Below, piece by piece: positions 27,792 through 34,506 of a stretch of 64,000 nucleotides of DNA. The DNA comes from DATBSL01 sp964561785 (GTDB lineage Bacteria; Acidobacteriota; Vicinamibacteria; Fen-336): positions 1 through 64,000 of the forward strand of contig CAZLRF010000012.1 of NCBI GenBank assembly GCA_964561785.1. The letters are read 5' to 3'. Below the pieces are notes generated by a model. The model ran no database searches, was not told the origin of the DNA, and worked only from the letters and a program-made list of their open reading frames with translations. Numbering within the stretch: position 1 is the stretch's first letter; each line of letters starts with the position of its first letter. Both the position numbers and the translations under genes were made by a program.

Positions 27792-28811
27792 ATGAGCCCC
27801 ATCGACCTGTTTCCCTTCCACGAGTACTGGTGGTTCTACCTCGCGTTCACCGCCTTCGTGCTCGGCCTGCTCGCGCTCGACCTCGGCGTCTTCCACCGCC
27901 GCGCGCACGAGGTGTCGATGCGCGAGGCGACGGCCTGGACGGTCTTCTGGATCGTTCTCTCGCTCGCCTTCAACTATCTCTTCTACCGGTACATGCGGGT
28001 CGTCTTCGCGAACGACCCGCGCCTCCTGGCGATCCCCGGCTTCGATCCCGGGGCGGCGGCGCACCGCGCGGCGCTCGAGTTCCTGACCGGCTACGTGGTC
28101 GAGAAGGCCCTCTCCGTCGACAACATCTTCGTGTTCGTCCTCGTCCTCAACTACTTCGCGGTGCCCCCGAAGTACCAGCACCGGGTGCTGTTCCTCGGCA
28201 TCCTCGGGGCGCTCGTCTTCCGGGCGGTCTTCATCGCGGCCGGGGCCGTCCTCGTCCAGTACCAGTGGGTCGTGGTGCTGTTCGGCGTCTTCCTGATCCT
28301 CACCGGCGTGAAGATGCTCTTCGCGGACGAGGAGAAGATCGAGCCCGAGAAGAACCCCGTGTTCCGGTTCCTGAAGCGGCACCTGCCGGTCACCCCCGAG
28401 CTGCACGGCCAGAGCTTCGTGGTGCGCGAGGGCGGGCGCCTCGTGGCGACGCCGCTCCTGGTCACGCTCGTCTTCGTGGAGCTCACCGACATCGTGTTCG
28501 CGGTCGACTCCGTGCCCGCCATCTTCGGTATCACCAAAGAGCCGCTCATCGTGTTCACCTCGAACGTCTTCGCGATCCTCGGCCTGCGCGCCATGTACTT
28601 CGTGCTCGCCGGGGCGATGGACAGCTTCCACTACCTGCGCTACGGCCTCGGGATCGTGCTCGCCTTCGTCGGGCTGAAGATGGTGTGGCTCAACCGGGCG
28701 TTCGGAGGCCACTTCCCGATCGGCGTCTCGCTCGCCATCATCCTCGGCGTGATCGCGGTCTCGGTCGCGCTGTCGCTCCTCTTCCCGCGCAAGCCCCAGG
28801 AGGGCTCGTAG
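27792..28811 (+). CDS. TerC/Alx family integral membrane protein (probable metal exporter)
   Basis: 339 aa, about nine hydrophobic helices. The two family repeats carry conserved acidic residues inside the membrane: VVEKALSVDNIFVF near residues 100-113 and VELTDIVFAVDSVPAIF near 232-248. Homologues (Alx, MeeY/TerC) export manganese or protect exoenzymes during metal loading. ATG 27792 is chosen because the -10 lies just upstream and the protein then begins at the first family-like helix. Four nucleotides separate its stop from proS, so they are cotranscribed. Confidence 0.9.
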   Translation: MSPIDLFPFHEYWWFYLAFTAFVLGLLALDLGVFHRRAHEVSMREATAWTVFWIVLSLAFNYLFYRYMRVVFANDPRLLAIPGFDPGAAAHRAALEFLTGYVVEKALSVDNIFVFVLVLNYFAVPPKYQHRVLFLGILGALVFRAVFIAAGAVLVQYQWVVVLFGVFLILTGVKMLFADEEKIEPEKNPVFRFLKRHLPVTPELHGQSFVVREGGRLVATPLLVTLVFVELTDIVFAVDSVPAIFGITKEPLIVFTSNVFAILGLRAMYFVLAGAMDSFHYLRYGLGIVLAFVGLKMVWLNRAFGGHFPIGVSLAIILGVIAVSVALSLLFPRKPQEGS

Positions 28812-28815
28812 CCCC

Positions 28816-30264
28816 ATGGCAGAAGAACGCATCTCGAAGGAGATCACCCCCAAGGCCCAGGACTACTCGCAGTGGTACCTGGACGTCGTGCTCAAGGCCG
28901 ACATGGCGGACTACGGCCCGGTCAAGGGCTGCATGATCATCAAGCCCTACGGCTACGCCGTGTGGGAGAACATGCAGCGCGACATGGACCGGCGCATCAA
29001 GGAGACCGGCCACGTCAACGCCTACTTCCCGCTGTTCGTGCCGAAGAGCCTGCTCGAGCGGGAGAGAGAGCACGTCGAGGGCTTCTCGCCCGAGTGCGCG
29101 TGGGTGACGATCGGGGGCGGGGCCGAGCTCGAGGAGCCGCTCGCCATCCGGCCCACCTCGGAGGCCATCATCTGCTCGACCTACGCGAAGTGGGTGCAGT
29201 CCTGGCGCGACCTGCCGGTGCTCATCAACCAGTGGGCGAACGTGGTTCGCTGGGAGAAGGTGACCCGGCCCTTCCTCCGCACGACCGAGTTCCTCTGGCA
29301 GGAGGGCCACACCCTCCACGCCACCGCCGAGGAGGCCCAGGAGGAGACGCTCCGGATGCTCGACGTCTACCGCGCCTTCTCCGAGGAGATTCTGGCCATG
29401 CCGGTCCTCTTCGGCCAGAAGACCGAGAGCGAGAAGTTCGCGGGGGCGCTGCGGACCTACGCGATCGAGGCGCTGATGGGCGACGGGCGGGCCCTGCAGG
29501 CGGGGACGAGCCACAACCTCGGCCAGCACTTCGCCGAGGCGTACGGCATCGAGTTCCTCGACAAGAACCAGGAGCGCGCGAAGCCGTGGTCCACCTCGTG
29601 GGGGACCTCGACCCGGATGATCGGCGGCCTCATCATGACCCACGGCGACGACTCGGGCCTCGTCCTGCCCCCGAAGGTGGCGCCCTACCAGGTCGTGATC
29701 GTCCCCATCCCCCCGCGCAAGGGCGACGTCAACGAGGTGGTCCTGCCCAAGGCCCGCGAGGTGGCCGCGATGCTGCGGGGCCAGGGCTACCGCGTCCACC
29801 TCGACGACCGCGACCAGTTCCAGCCCGGCTACAAGTACGCCGACTGGGAGATGCGCGGGGTGCCGGTGCGCCTCGAGATCGGTCCCAAGGACATCGAGAA
29901 GGACCAGGTCGTCCTCGTGCGGCGCGACAACCGGGCGAAGGAGTTCGTGCCCCTGGCCGGCGGCGCCGCCGCGCGCCTCGGGGAGATCCTGGACGCCCTG
30001 CAGAAGGACCTCCTCGAGAGGGCGCGGGCGTTCGTGGCCGCCAACACCACCCGGGTGAGAAGCTACGACGAGTTCAAGCAGGTCATGGCGGACAAGCGCG
30101 GCTTCATCGTGGCCGGCTGGAACGGGGACCCCGCGGTCGAGGCGAAGATCAAGGAGGAGACGAAGGCCACGATCCGCGTGATGCCGATGGGCGATCCCAT
30201 CGAGGCGGAGTGCGTCTACACCGGCCAGAAGGGCCGCGAGGTGTACTTCGCGCAGGCCTACTAG
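28816..30264 (+). CDS. proS: Prolyl-tRNA synthetase, archaeal/eukaryotic-type
   Basis: 482 aa class II synthetase. Motif 1 region KPYGYAVWENMQRDMD, motif 2 RWEKVTRPFLRTTEFLWQEGH, motif 3 near GLVLPPKVAPYQ, then the anticodon-binding domain and a C-terminal zinc-like/structural domain ending in VYFAQAY, the tyrosine terminus typical of this type. The short form lacks the bacterial editing insertion. An AGGAGG lies 12 nt before the ATG, within the end of terC. A strong terminator follows at 30267. Confidence 0.94.
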   Translation: MAEERISKEITPKAQDYSQWYLDVVLKADMADYGPVKGCMIIKPYGYAVWENMQRDMDRRIKETGHVNAYFPLFVPKSLLEREREHVEGFSPECAWVTIGGGAELEEPLAIRPTSEAIICSTYAKWVQSWRDLPVLINQWANVVRWEKVTRPFLRTTEFLWQEGHTLHATAEEAQEETLRMLDVYRAFSEEILAMPVLFGQKTESEKFAGALRTYAIEALMGDGRALQAGTSHNLGQHFAEAYGIEFLDKNQERAKPWSTSWGTSTRMIGGLIMTHGDDSGLVLPPKVAPYQVVIVPIPPRKGDVNEVVLPKAREVAAMLRGQGYRVHLDDRDQFQPGYKYADWEMRGVPVRLEIGPKDIEKDQVVLVRRDNRAKEFVPLAGGAAARLGEILDALQKDLLERARAFVAANTTRVRSYDEFKQVMADKRGFIVAGWNGDPAVEAKIKEETKATIRVMPMGDPIEAECVYTGQKGREVYFAQAY

Positions 30265-30266
30265 CT

Positions 30267-30312
30267 AGCGCCTGACCCGCCGGCTGAGCGCGGGTCAGGC
30301 GCTTTGTCGTTT
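30267..30312 (+). terminator. Strong rho-independent terminator after proS
   Basis: A perfect 14-bp stem (30267-30280 with 30290-30303), 9-nt loop, then TTTGTCGTTT. It begins 2 nt after the proS stop and ends the terC-proS unit. The best terminator in the window. Confidence 0.85.
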
Positions 30313-30327
30313 CCGTTCTTCCGTTCT

Positions 30328-30424
30328 GGAAGGCCCCGATGAAGGCCGCCCCGGAAGGCCCCGATGAAGGCCGCCCCGGAAGGCCCCGATGAAGGCCGCC
30401 CCGGAAGGCCCCGGTGAAGGCCGG
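30328..30424. repeat. Tandem repeat, 25-bp unit, 3.9 copies
   Basis: Three exact copies of a 25-bp unit (30328-30352, 30353-30377, 30378-30402) and a fourth, partial copy with one A-to-G change. Each unit holds two GAAGGCC heptamers, giving eight heptamers at alternating 12- and 13-bp spacing (starts 30329, 30341, 30354, 30366, 30379, 30391, 30404, 30416). The array lies between the proS terminator and the end of vapC. There are no unique spacers, so it is not CRISPR. Confidence 0.85.
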
Positions 30425-30426
30425 TT

Positions 30427-30813
30427 TCACGCCAGCGTCACGTCCGTCTTCGGGAAGTCCCTCCCCGTGCACAGCAGCGGCTCGCCCGCAAGCTTCGCGA
30501 CCGCGTAGGACAGGCACTCGCCGAAGTCGAGCTGCGCCGGATGGCGCCCCCGGCCGAACCGGTCGTAGGCTGCGAGGGCCTCCCGCCAGTGCTCTTCGCC
30601 GAAGCTCACGGTCTCGGCGTCCCACTCCCGGAGCAGGCCCTGGAGGAGCCCCCGCGCGTCGCGGCCGAGGCGGGCGGTCAGCACGATCCCGGCCTCGGCC
30701 AGCGTGGGCGCTCCCACGGCGACCGCTTCCGCGCGGGCGATCTTGCGAACGAGGCCCTCGAAGCCGGGCTCGCGCAGCACGACGCCCACGATCGCCGAGC
30801 TGTCGAGGATCAC
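30427..30813 (-). CDS. vapC: VapC-like PIN-domain toxin RNase
   Basis: 128 aa. PIN-domain acidic residues are in MILDSSAIVGV (D4), TLAEAGIVL (E near 40), and QLDFGECLSYAVAKL (D near 94), with the final LLCTGRDF giving the last acidic position. The family cleaves RNA, often initiator tRNA or rRNA. Preceded with a 4-bp overlap by the antitoxin gene, the normal order. All catalytic positions are present, so it looks intact. Its stop is 3 bp from the tandem repeat array. Confidence 0.9.
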   Translation of the reverse strand: MILDSSAIVGVVLREPGFEGLVRKIARAEAVAVGAPTLAEAGIVLTARLGRDARGLLQGLLREWDAETVSFGEEHWREALAAYDRFGRGRHPAQLDFGECLSYAVAKLAGEPLLCTGRDFPKTDVTLA

Positions 30814-31082
30814 GCGCCCTCCGGGCCGTAGCCGAGGATGCGGTCCTCCTCACGGCGGGTCAGGCGCTTCCCGAGAAGCTCCCTGGGCACGGCGGGCCAG
30901 ACCTCGCGCTCGAGGTAACGCAGCATCTCCGCCTCGCGATCGCGCTTCACGATGCGCAGCCGCAGCCGGGCGAGGCGCTCTTCGAGGGCCCTTCGGATGC
31001 TCTCCGTCTTCGTCTCCCCGGCCAGCCGGGAGGTTTCCTCGGCCAGACGCTCGACCTCGGCGTTCTTGATATTGAGGGCCAC
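30810..31082 (-). CDS. vapB: VapB-like antitoxin
   Basis: 90 aa, GTG start. The N-terminus MALNIKNAEVERLAEETSRL with GETKTESIRRALEERL is the PSK/VapB-type ribbon-helix-helix region found in many VapB antitoxins; the C-terminal half (LEREVWPAVPRELLGKRLTR) should wrap the toxin. It is expected to repress its own promoter. The region upstream contains TTGACA and three 8-bp direct repeats at 19-bp pitch. GGAGG lies about 7 nt before the GTG. Confidence 0.87.
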   Translation of the reverse strand: MALNIKNAEVERLAEETSRLAGETKTESIRRALEERLARLRLRIVKRDREAEMLRYLEREVWPAVPRELLGKRLTRREEDRILGYGPEGA

Positions 31083-31094
31083 TCGCGCCTCCAG

Positions 31095-31140
31095 GGTGTA
31101 TCTTCGGGATTAAGGTATAATATGTCAACTACGGTGTAAT
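31095..31140. promoter_or_regulatory. vapBC promoter/operator: three direct repeats at 19-bp pitch
   Basis: Plus-strand octamers GGTGTATC (31095-31102), GGTATAAT (31114-31121) and GGTGTAAT (31133-31140) start exactly 19 bp apart. On the minus strand a TTGACA (31128-31123) lies between boxes and a weak -10 (GAAGAT, 31105-31100) follows at 17 nt, driving vapB. On the plus strand the middle box contains a perfect TATAAT (31116-31121) that could serve the divergent Spy-like gene. The repeats interleave with promoter elements, as expected for an autorepressor operator. Confidence 0.6.
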
Positions 31141-31260
31141 CATCTGGTAGCAAACGCTTCACACTTCTTCATCGTGCCGACACGCTGCGGAAAGGCCGGA
31201 CGCCCATTCTCCGGAGTGCAGGGGCGCAAGACGCGCCCCGGGGCAGGAGGAGAGGAAGCG

Positions 31261-31818
31261 ATGAGCGAAGCGAACGAGGGGACGGGCGGCGCCCGGCCGG
31301 CGTTCTGGAGGAGGCGGGCGTTCTGGGTGGGGGGCGGGCTCCTGGCCCTCGTCGGCGCAGTCGCGGTCGCGACGCCGCGGGCGTGGGCGCGGGGCTTCGC
31401 GGGCCACGGCTCCTTCGGCCACGGGCGGCACGCGTTCGGGGCCCGGCTCGCCGAGGACCCGGAGGCGGCCAAGCGGCACGCCGGGATGGCCGTCGAGTGG
31501 GTGCTGCGCGGGGTGGGCGCGAGCGAGGAGCAGAAGCAGCAGGCGAAGCGGATCGCGGAGCGGGCGATCGACCAGGCCGGGCCTCTCGCCGCGAAGCACC
31601 GCGAGCACCGCGAGGCCATGGCCCGCGAGCTCGCGAAGCCCGAGATCGACCGCGACGCCCTCGAGCGGCTCCGCCGGGAGGAGATGGCGCTCGCGGACGA
31701 GGCCTCGAAGCTCGCGGTCGGGGCGATCGCGGATCTCGGCGAGGTCCTCACGGCGGAGCAGAGGGCCGAGCTCGTGGCCTTCGCCCACCGCTTCCACGCC
31801 GAGGGCCGGGGCCACTGA
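31261..31818 (+). CDS. Periplasmic Spy/CpxP-like protein
   Basis: 185 aa from ATG 31261, chosen because AGGAGGAGAGGAAG lies just upstream; an upstream in-frame ATG at 31174 would add an unstructured 29 residues. An N-terminal transmembrane or signal helix (WVGGGLLALVGAVAVATP) is followed by an all-helical domain with the LTxxQ-type motif LTAEQRAEL near the end, as in CpxP/Spy ATP-independent chaperones. Directly upstream of a two-component system, as cpxP is to cpxRA, so it probably modulates that system and is induced by it. Confidence 0.78.
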   Translation: MSEANEGTGGARPAFWRRRAFWVGGGLLALVGAVAVATPRAWARGFAGHGSFGHGRHAFGARLAEDPEAAKRHAGMAVEWVLRGVGASEEQKQQAKRIAERAIDQAGPLAAKHREHREAMARELAKPEIDRDALERLRREEMALADEASKLAVGAIADLGEVLTAEQRAELVAFAHRFHAEGRGH

Positions 31819-31823
31819 GGGTT

Positions 31824-31829
31824 TAACAT
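31824..31829 (+). promoter_or_regulatory. -10-like element (TAACAT) before the response regulator gene
   Basis: TAACAT ends 8 nt before GTG 31838 with no ribosome-binding site between, so an internal leaderless start is possible besides read-through from the Spy-like gene. Confidence 0.35.
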
Positions 31830-31837
31830 CTCCGCCG

Positions 31838-32533
31838 GTGGCCGGCCGGGTACTGATGATCGACGACGACGCGGCGCTCGCCGGCCTGGTGGGCGAGTAC
31901 GTCCGGCCGTTCGGCTTCGAGGTGACCGCCGCGACGAGCGCCGCCGAGGGCCTCCTTCGGCTCTCGGCGGCGCCGTTCGAGGCGGTCCTCCTCGACGTGA
32001 TGCTGCCCGACCTCGACGGGTTCGAGGTGCTGCGGCGGCTCCGCCGTGACTCGGACGTTCCGGTCCTCATGCTCACCGCCCGCGGGCAGGACGAGGACCG
32101 GATCGCGGGACTCGAGATCGGCGCCGACGACTACCTGCCCAAGCCCTTCAACCCTCGCGAGCTGCTGGCGCGGCTGCGCGCGGTGCTCCGGCGGCGGCAG
32201 GGGACGCTCTCGCCCACGACGCCCCTGCGCTTCGGGCGGCTCGAGATCGACCGCGACGCGCGCGTCGTGCGCGTCGACGGCGAGGAGCGGGCGCTGACCG
32301 GCTACCAGTTCGACCTCCTGGTCGCCCTCGCGGAGAGCGCCGGGCGGGTGCTCGGGCGCGAGGCGCTCATGGAGCGGGCGGGCCGCGACGCCGGGGAGTC
32401 GTTCGACCGCTCGATCGACGTGCACGTCTCGCGGATCCGGGCCGCGATCGAGGACGACCCGAGGCGCCCGCGGCGCCTCCTGACGGTTCGCGGGGCGGGC
32501 TACGTGCTGGCGAAGAGACAGGACGAGGAGTGA
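31838..32533 (+). CDS. OmpR/CpxR-family response regulator
   Basis: 231 aa, GTG start. Receiver domain with acidic pair D9-D10-D11, phospho-acceptor D53 (VLLDVMLPD), T80 and K102 region (DDYLPKPF). The C-terminal winged helix includes LTGYQFDLLVALAESAGRVLGREAL and ends VRGAGYVLAKR, typical of OmpR DNA-binding domains. The stop overlaps the GTG of the kinase. With the Spy-like gene this resembles a Cpx envelope-stress module. Confidence 0.93.
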   Translation: MAGRVLMIDDDAALAGLVGEYVRPFGFEVTAATSAAEGLLRLSAAPFEAVLLDVMLPDLDGFEVLRRLRRDSDVPVLMLTARGQDEDRIAGLEIGADDYLPKPFNPRELLARLRAVLRRRQGTLSPTTPLRFGRLEIDRDARVVRVDGEERALTGYQFDLLVALAESAGRVLGREALMERAGRDAGESFDRSIDVHVSRIRAAIEDDPRRPRRLLTVRGAGYVLAKRQDEE

Positions 32534-33786
32534 TGCGGCGCCTCGCCACGCAGATCCACGCCACGATCGTCACGACGCTCGCATTGTTCGCCCTCCTGCT
32601 CGGCGCCGCGTGGTGGCACGGTCCGGGCGCGCGCGAGGAGGCGCGGCTCTCCGAGGCGGTGGCGCAGACGGCGGGGGAGGTGCTGCCGCCCCCGGGACGG
32701 CCTCCGGAGGAGCTGCAGGCGGCGCTCGACCGCCTCGCCCCGCGCTTCGGCGTGGACGCGGCGGTCTTCTCCCCCGTGGGCGAGCGCCTGGCCTGGTCGG
32801 GGACGCCGTTGCCGCTGCCCCCCGCGGCGGGGGAGGGCCGGCACTGGGAACGCTCCCGGGGGCGGCTCCTCTTCTCGGTGCGCCTCGCCGACGGGCGCCG
32901 GCTCGTGGCCTCGCGGCCGCGGCCCGACCGCCGGCACCTCGCCGGCCTCGCCGGGACGGCGCTGCTGCTCGCCCTCGCGGTGGCGCTGGGGGCCTGGCCG
33001 CTCGTGCGCCGGCTGACGCGGCGGCTCGAGCGGCTCCGGCAGCGGGTCGAGGAGCTCGGGCGCGGCGACCTCGACGCCCGCGCGCGCGTCGAGGGCCGGG
33101 ACGAGGTGGCCGACCTCGCGCGCAGCTTCAACCGGGCGGCCGACCGCATCCGGCAGCTCGTCCTCGCGCAGCGGCGTCAGCTCGCGTTCGCGTCGCACGA
33201 GCTGCGCTCGCCGCTCGCGCGGCTGCGCGTCTCGCTCGAGATGATGGGCGGGGACGAGACCCTGCGCCAGCGCGCCGCCCGGGACGTGGCCGAGCTCGAC
33301 ACGCTCATCGAGGAGATGCTCGAGGCGAGCCGGCTCGAGGCCCTCGGGCGGGGGGAGCGCGACGAGACGGTCGACGTCCTCGGGCTCGTGGCGGAGGAGG
33401 CGGCCCGGGTCGACGCTGCGGTCGAGGGCGAGGCGGTCGTCGTCCGGGGCGACGCGCGGCTGCTGCGCCGCCTCGTGCGCAACCTGCTCGAGAACGCACG
33501 GCGGCACGCGGGCGGGGGGCCGGTCGAGGTGCGGGTCGAGCGGCGGGGCGGGGGCGCGCGTCTCGAGGTCGGCGACCGGGGACGCGGCGTCCCCGAAGCC
33601 GAGCGCGAGCGCATCTTCGAGCCGTTCTACAGGCCCCCCGGCGCCGGGGAGACGGGCGCCGGCTGGGGTCTCGGGCTCGCCCTCGTCCGGCAGATCGCCC
33701 GCGCCCACGGGGGCGAGGCCCGCTGCCTTCCCCGGCAGGGCGGCGGCACGACGTTCGAGGTGGAGCTGGCTCCGGGGCTAGAATGA
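32530..33786 (+). CDS. Sensor histidine kinase, CpxA/EnvZ-like
   Basis: 418 aa, GTG start coupled to the regulator stop (ATG 32533 also possible). Two transmembrane helices (about 10-28 and 138-158) flank a periplasmic domain of about 110 residues. HAMP follows (ending near 210). The HisKA box RRQLAFASHELRSPL places the phospho-acceptor at H223. HATPase motifs: NLLENARRH, VGDRGRGVPE, and GWGLGLALVRQI. The RSPLAR form of the H box is shared with CpxA. Senses envelope state, probably modulated by the Spy-like protein. Confidence 0.92.
   Translation: MMRRLATQIHATIVTTLALFALLLGAAWWHGPGAREEARLSEAVAQTAGEVLPPPGRPPEELQAALDRLAPRFGVDAAVFSPVGERLAWSGTPLPLPPAAGEGRHWERSRGRLLFSVRLADGRRLVASRPRPDRRHLAGLAGTALLLALAVALGAWPLVRRLTRRLERLRQRVEELGRGDLDARARVEGRDEVADLARSFNRAADRIRQLVLAQRRQLAFASHELRSPLARLRVSLEMMGGDETLRQRAARDVAELDTLIEEMLEASRLEALGRGERDETVDVLGLVAEEAARVDAAVEGEAVVVRGDARLLRRLVRNLLENARRHAGGGPVEVRVERRGGGARLEVGDRGRGVPEAERERIFEPFYRPPGAGETGAGWGLGLALVRQIARAHGGEARCLPRQGGGTTFEVELAPGLE
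33779..33784 (+). promoter_or_regulatory. -10 element (TAGAAT) before the pcm gene
   Basis: TAGAAT overlaps the last codons of the kinase gene and ends 9 nt before GTG 33794. No ribosome-binding site follows, matching the leaderless pattern. Confidence 0.42.
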
Positions 33787-33793
33787 GGGCGCC

Positions 33794-34501
33794 GTGAGCC
33801 CCTCACTGCCCTGGCTGGTGGCCTTGACCGCTCTCGCGTGCACCGCCGCACCCGACTCCGAGCAGGAGGAGAGGTTCGCCCGGGCTCGCGAGAGCATGGT
33901 CGCGACGCAGATCGCCGCGCGCGGTGTGCGCGACCCGCTCACCCTCGCCGCCCTGCGCAAGGTGCCGCGCCACCGCTTCGTCCCCCCGGGATCCGTGGGG
34001 CAGGCGTACGAGGACTACCCGCTGCCGATCGGGCACGGCCAGACGATCTCGCAGCCCTACATCGTCGGCTTCATGACCGAGGCGCTCGGCCTGCGGGGGG
34101 GCGAGACGGTCCTGGAGGTCGGCACGGGCTCGGGCTACCAGGCCGCGGTGCTCGCCGAGATCGCGGGGCGGGTCTTCACGATCGAGATCGTGGCGCCCCT
34201 CGCGGAGTCCGCGGCCGCGACGCTGCGGTCGCTGGGCTACTTGAACGTCGAGGTCCGTGCGGGCGACGGCTACGCGGGCTGGCCCGAGGCCGCCCCCTTC
34301 GACGCGATCATGGTGACCGCGGCCGCCCCGCGCATCCCCGAGCCGCTCAAGCAGCAGCTCAAGGACGGGGGGAGGCTCGTCCTGCCGCTGGGCGAGGACT
34401 GGCAGGAGCTCGTGGTGGTGACGCGCCGGGGCGGGCGCTTCGAGGAGAAGCGCGTGCTGCCCGTGCGCTTCGTGCCCATGACCGGCAAGGTCCGGCAGTA
34501 G
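33794..34501 (+). CDS. pcm: Protein-L-isoaspartate O-methyltransferase, exported
   Basis: 235 aa. Repairs isoaspartyl damage with SAM. Family motifs: FVPPG, YEDYPLPIGHGQTISQPYIV, and the SAM site VLEVGTGSGYQAAVLAE. Unusually for Pcm it begins with a hydrophobic leader (LPWLVALTALAC followed by TAAPD) that looks like a lipoprotein or secretion signal, so it may act in the periplasm; SAM supply there is unclear. The C-terminus ends RFVPMTGKVRQ as in the family. Located directly after a Cpx-like system, consistent with envelope protein repair. Confidence 0.9.
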   Translation: MSPSLPWLVALTALACTAAPDSEQEERFARARESMVATQIAARGVRDPLTLAALRKVPRHRFVPPGSVGQAYEDYPLPIGHGQTISQPYIVGFMTEALGLRGGETVLEVGTGSGYQAAVLAEIAGRVFTIEIVAPLAESAAATLRSLGYLNVEVRAGDGYAGWPEAAPFDAIMVTAAAPRIPEPLKQQLKDGGRLVLPLGEDWQELVVVTRRGGRFEEKRVLPVRFVPMTGKVRQ

Positions 34502-34506
34502 GGCGC

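Noticed and set aside
30328..30424. Tandem repeats considered as a CRISPR array
   Set aside because: Repeats are contiguous with no unique spacers and no cas genes nearby.
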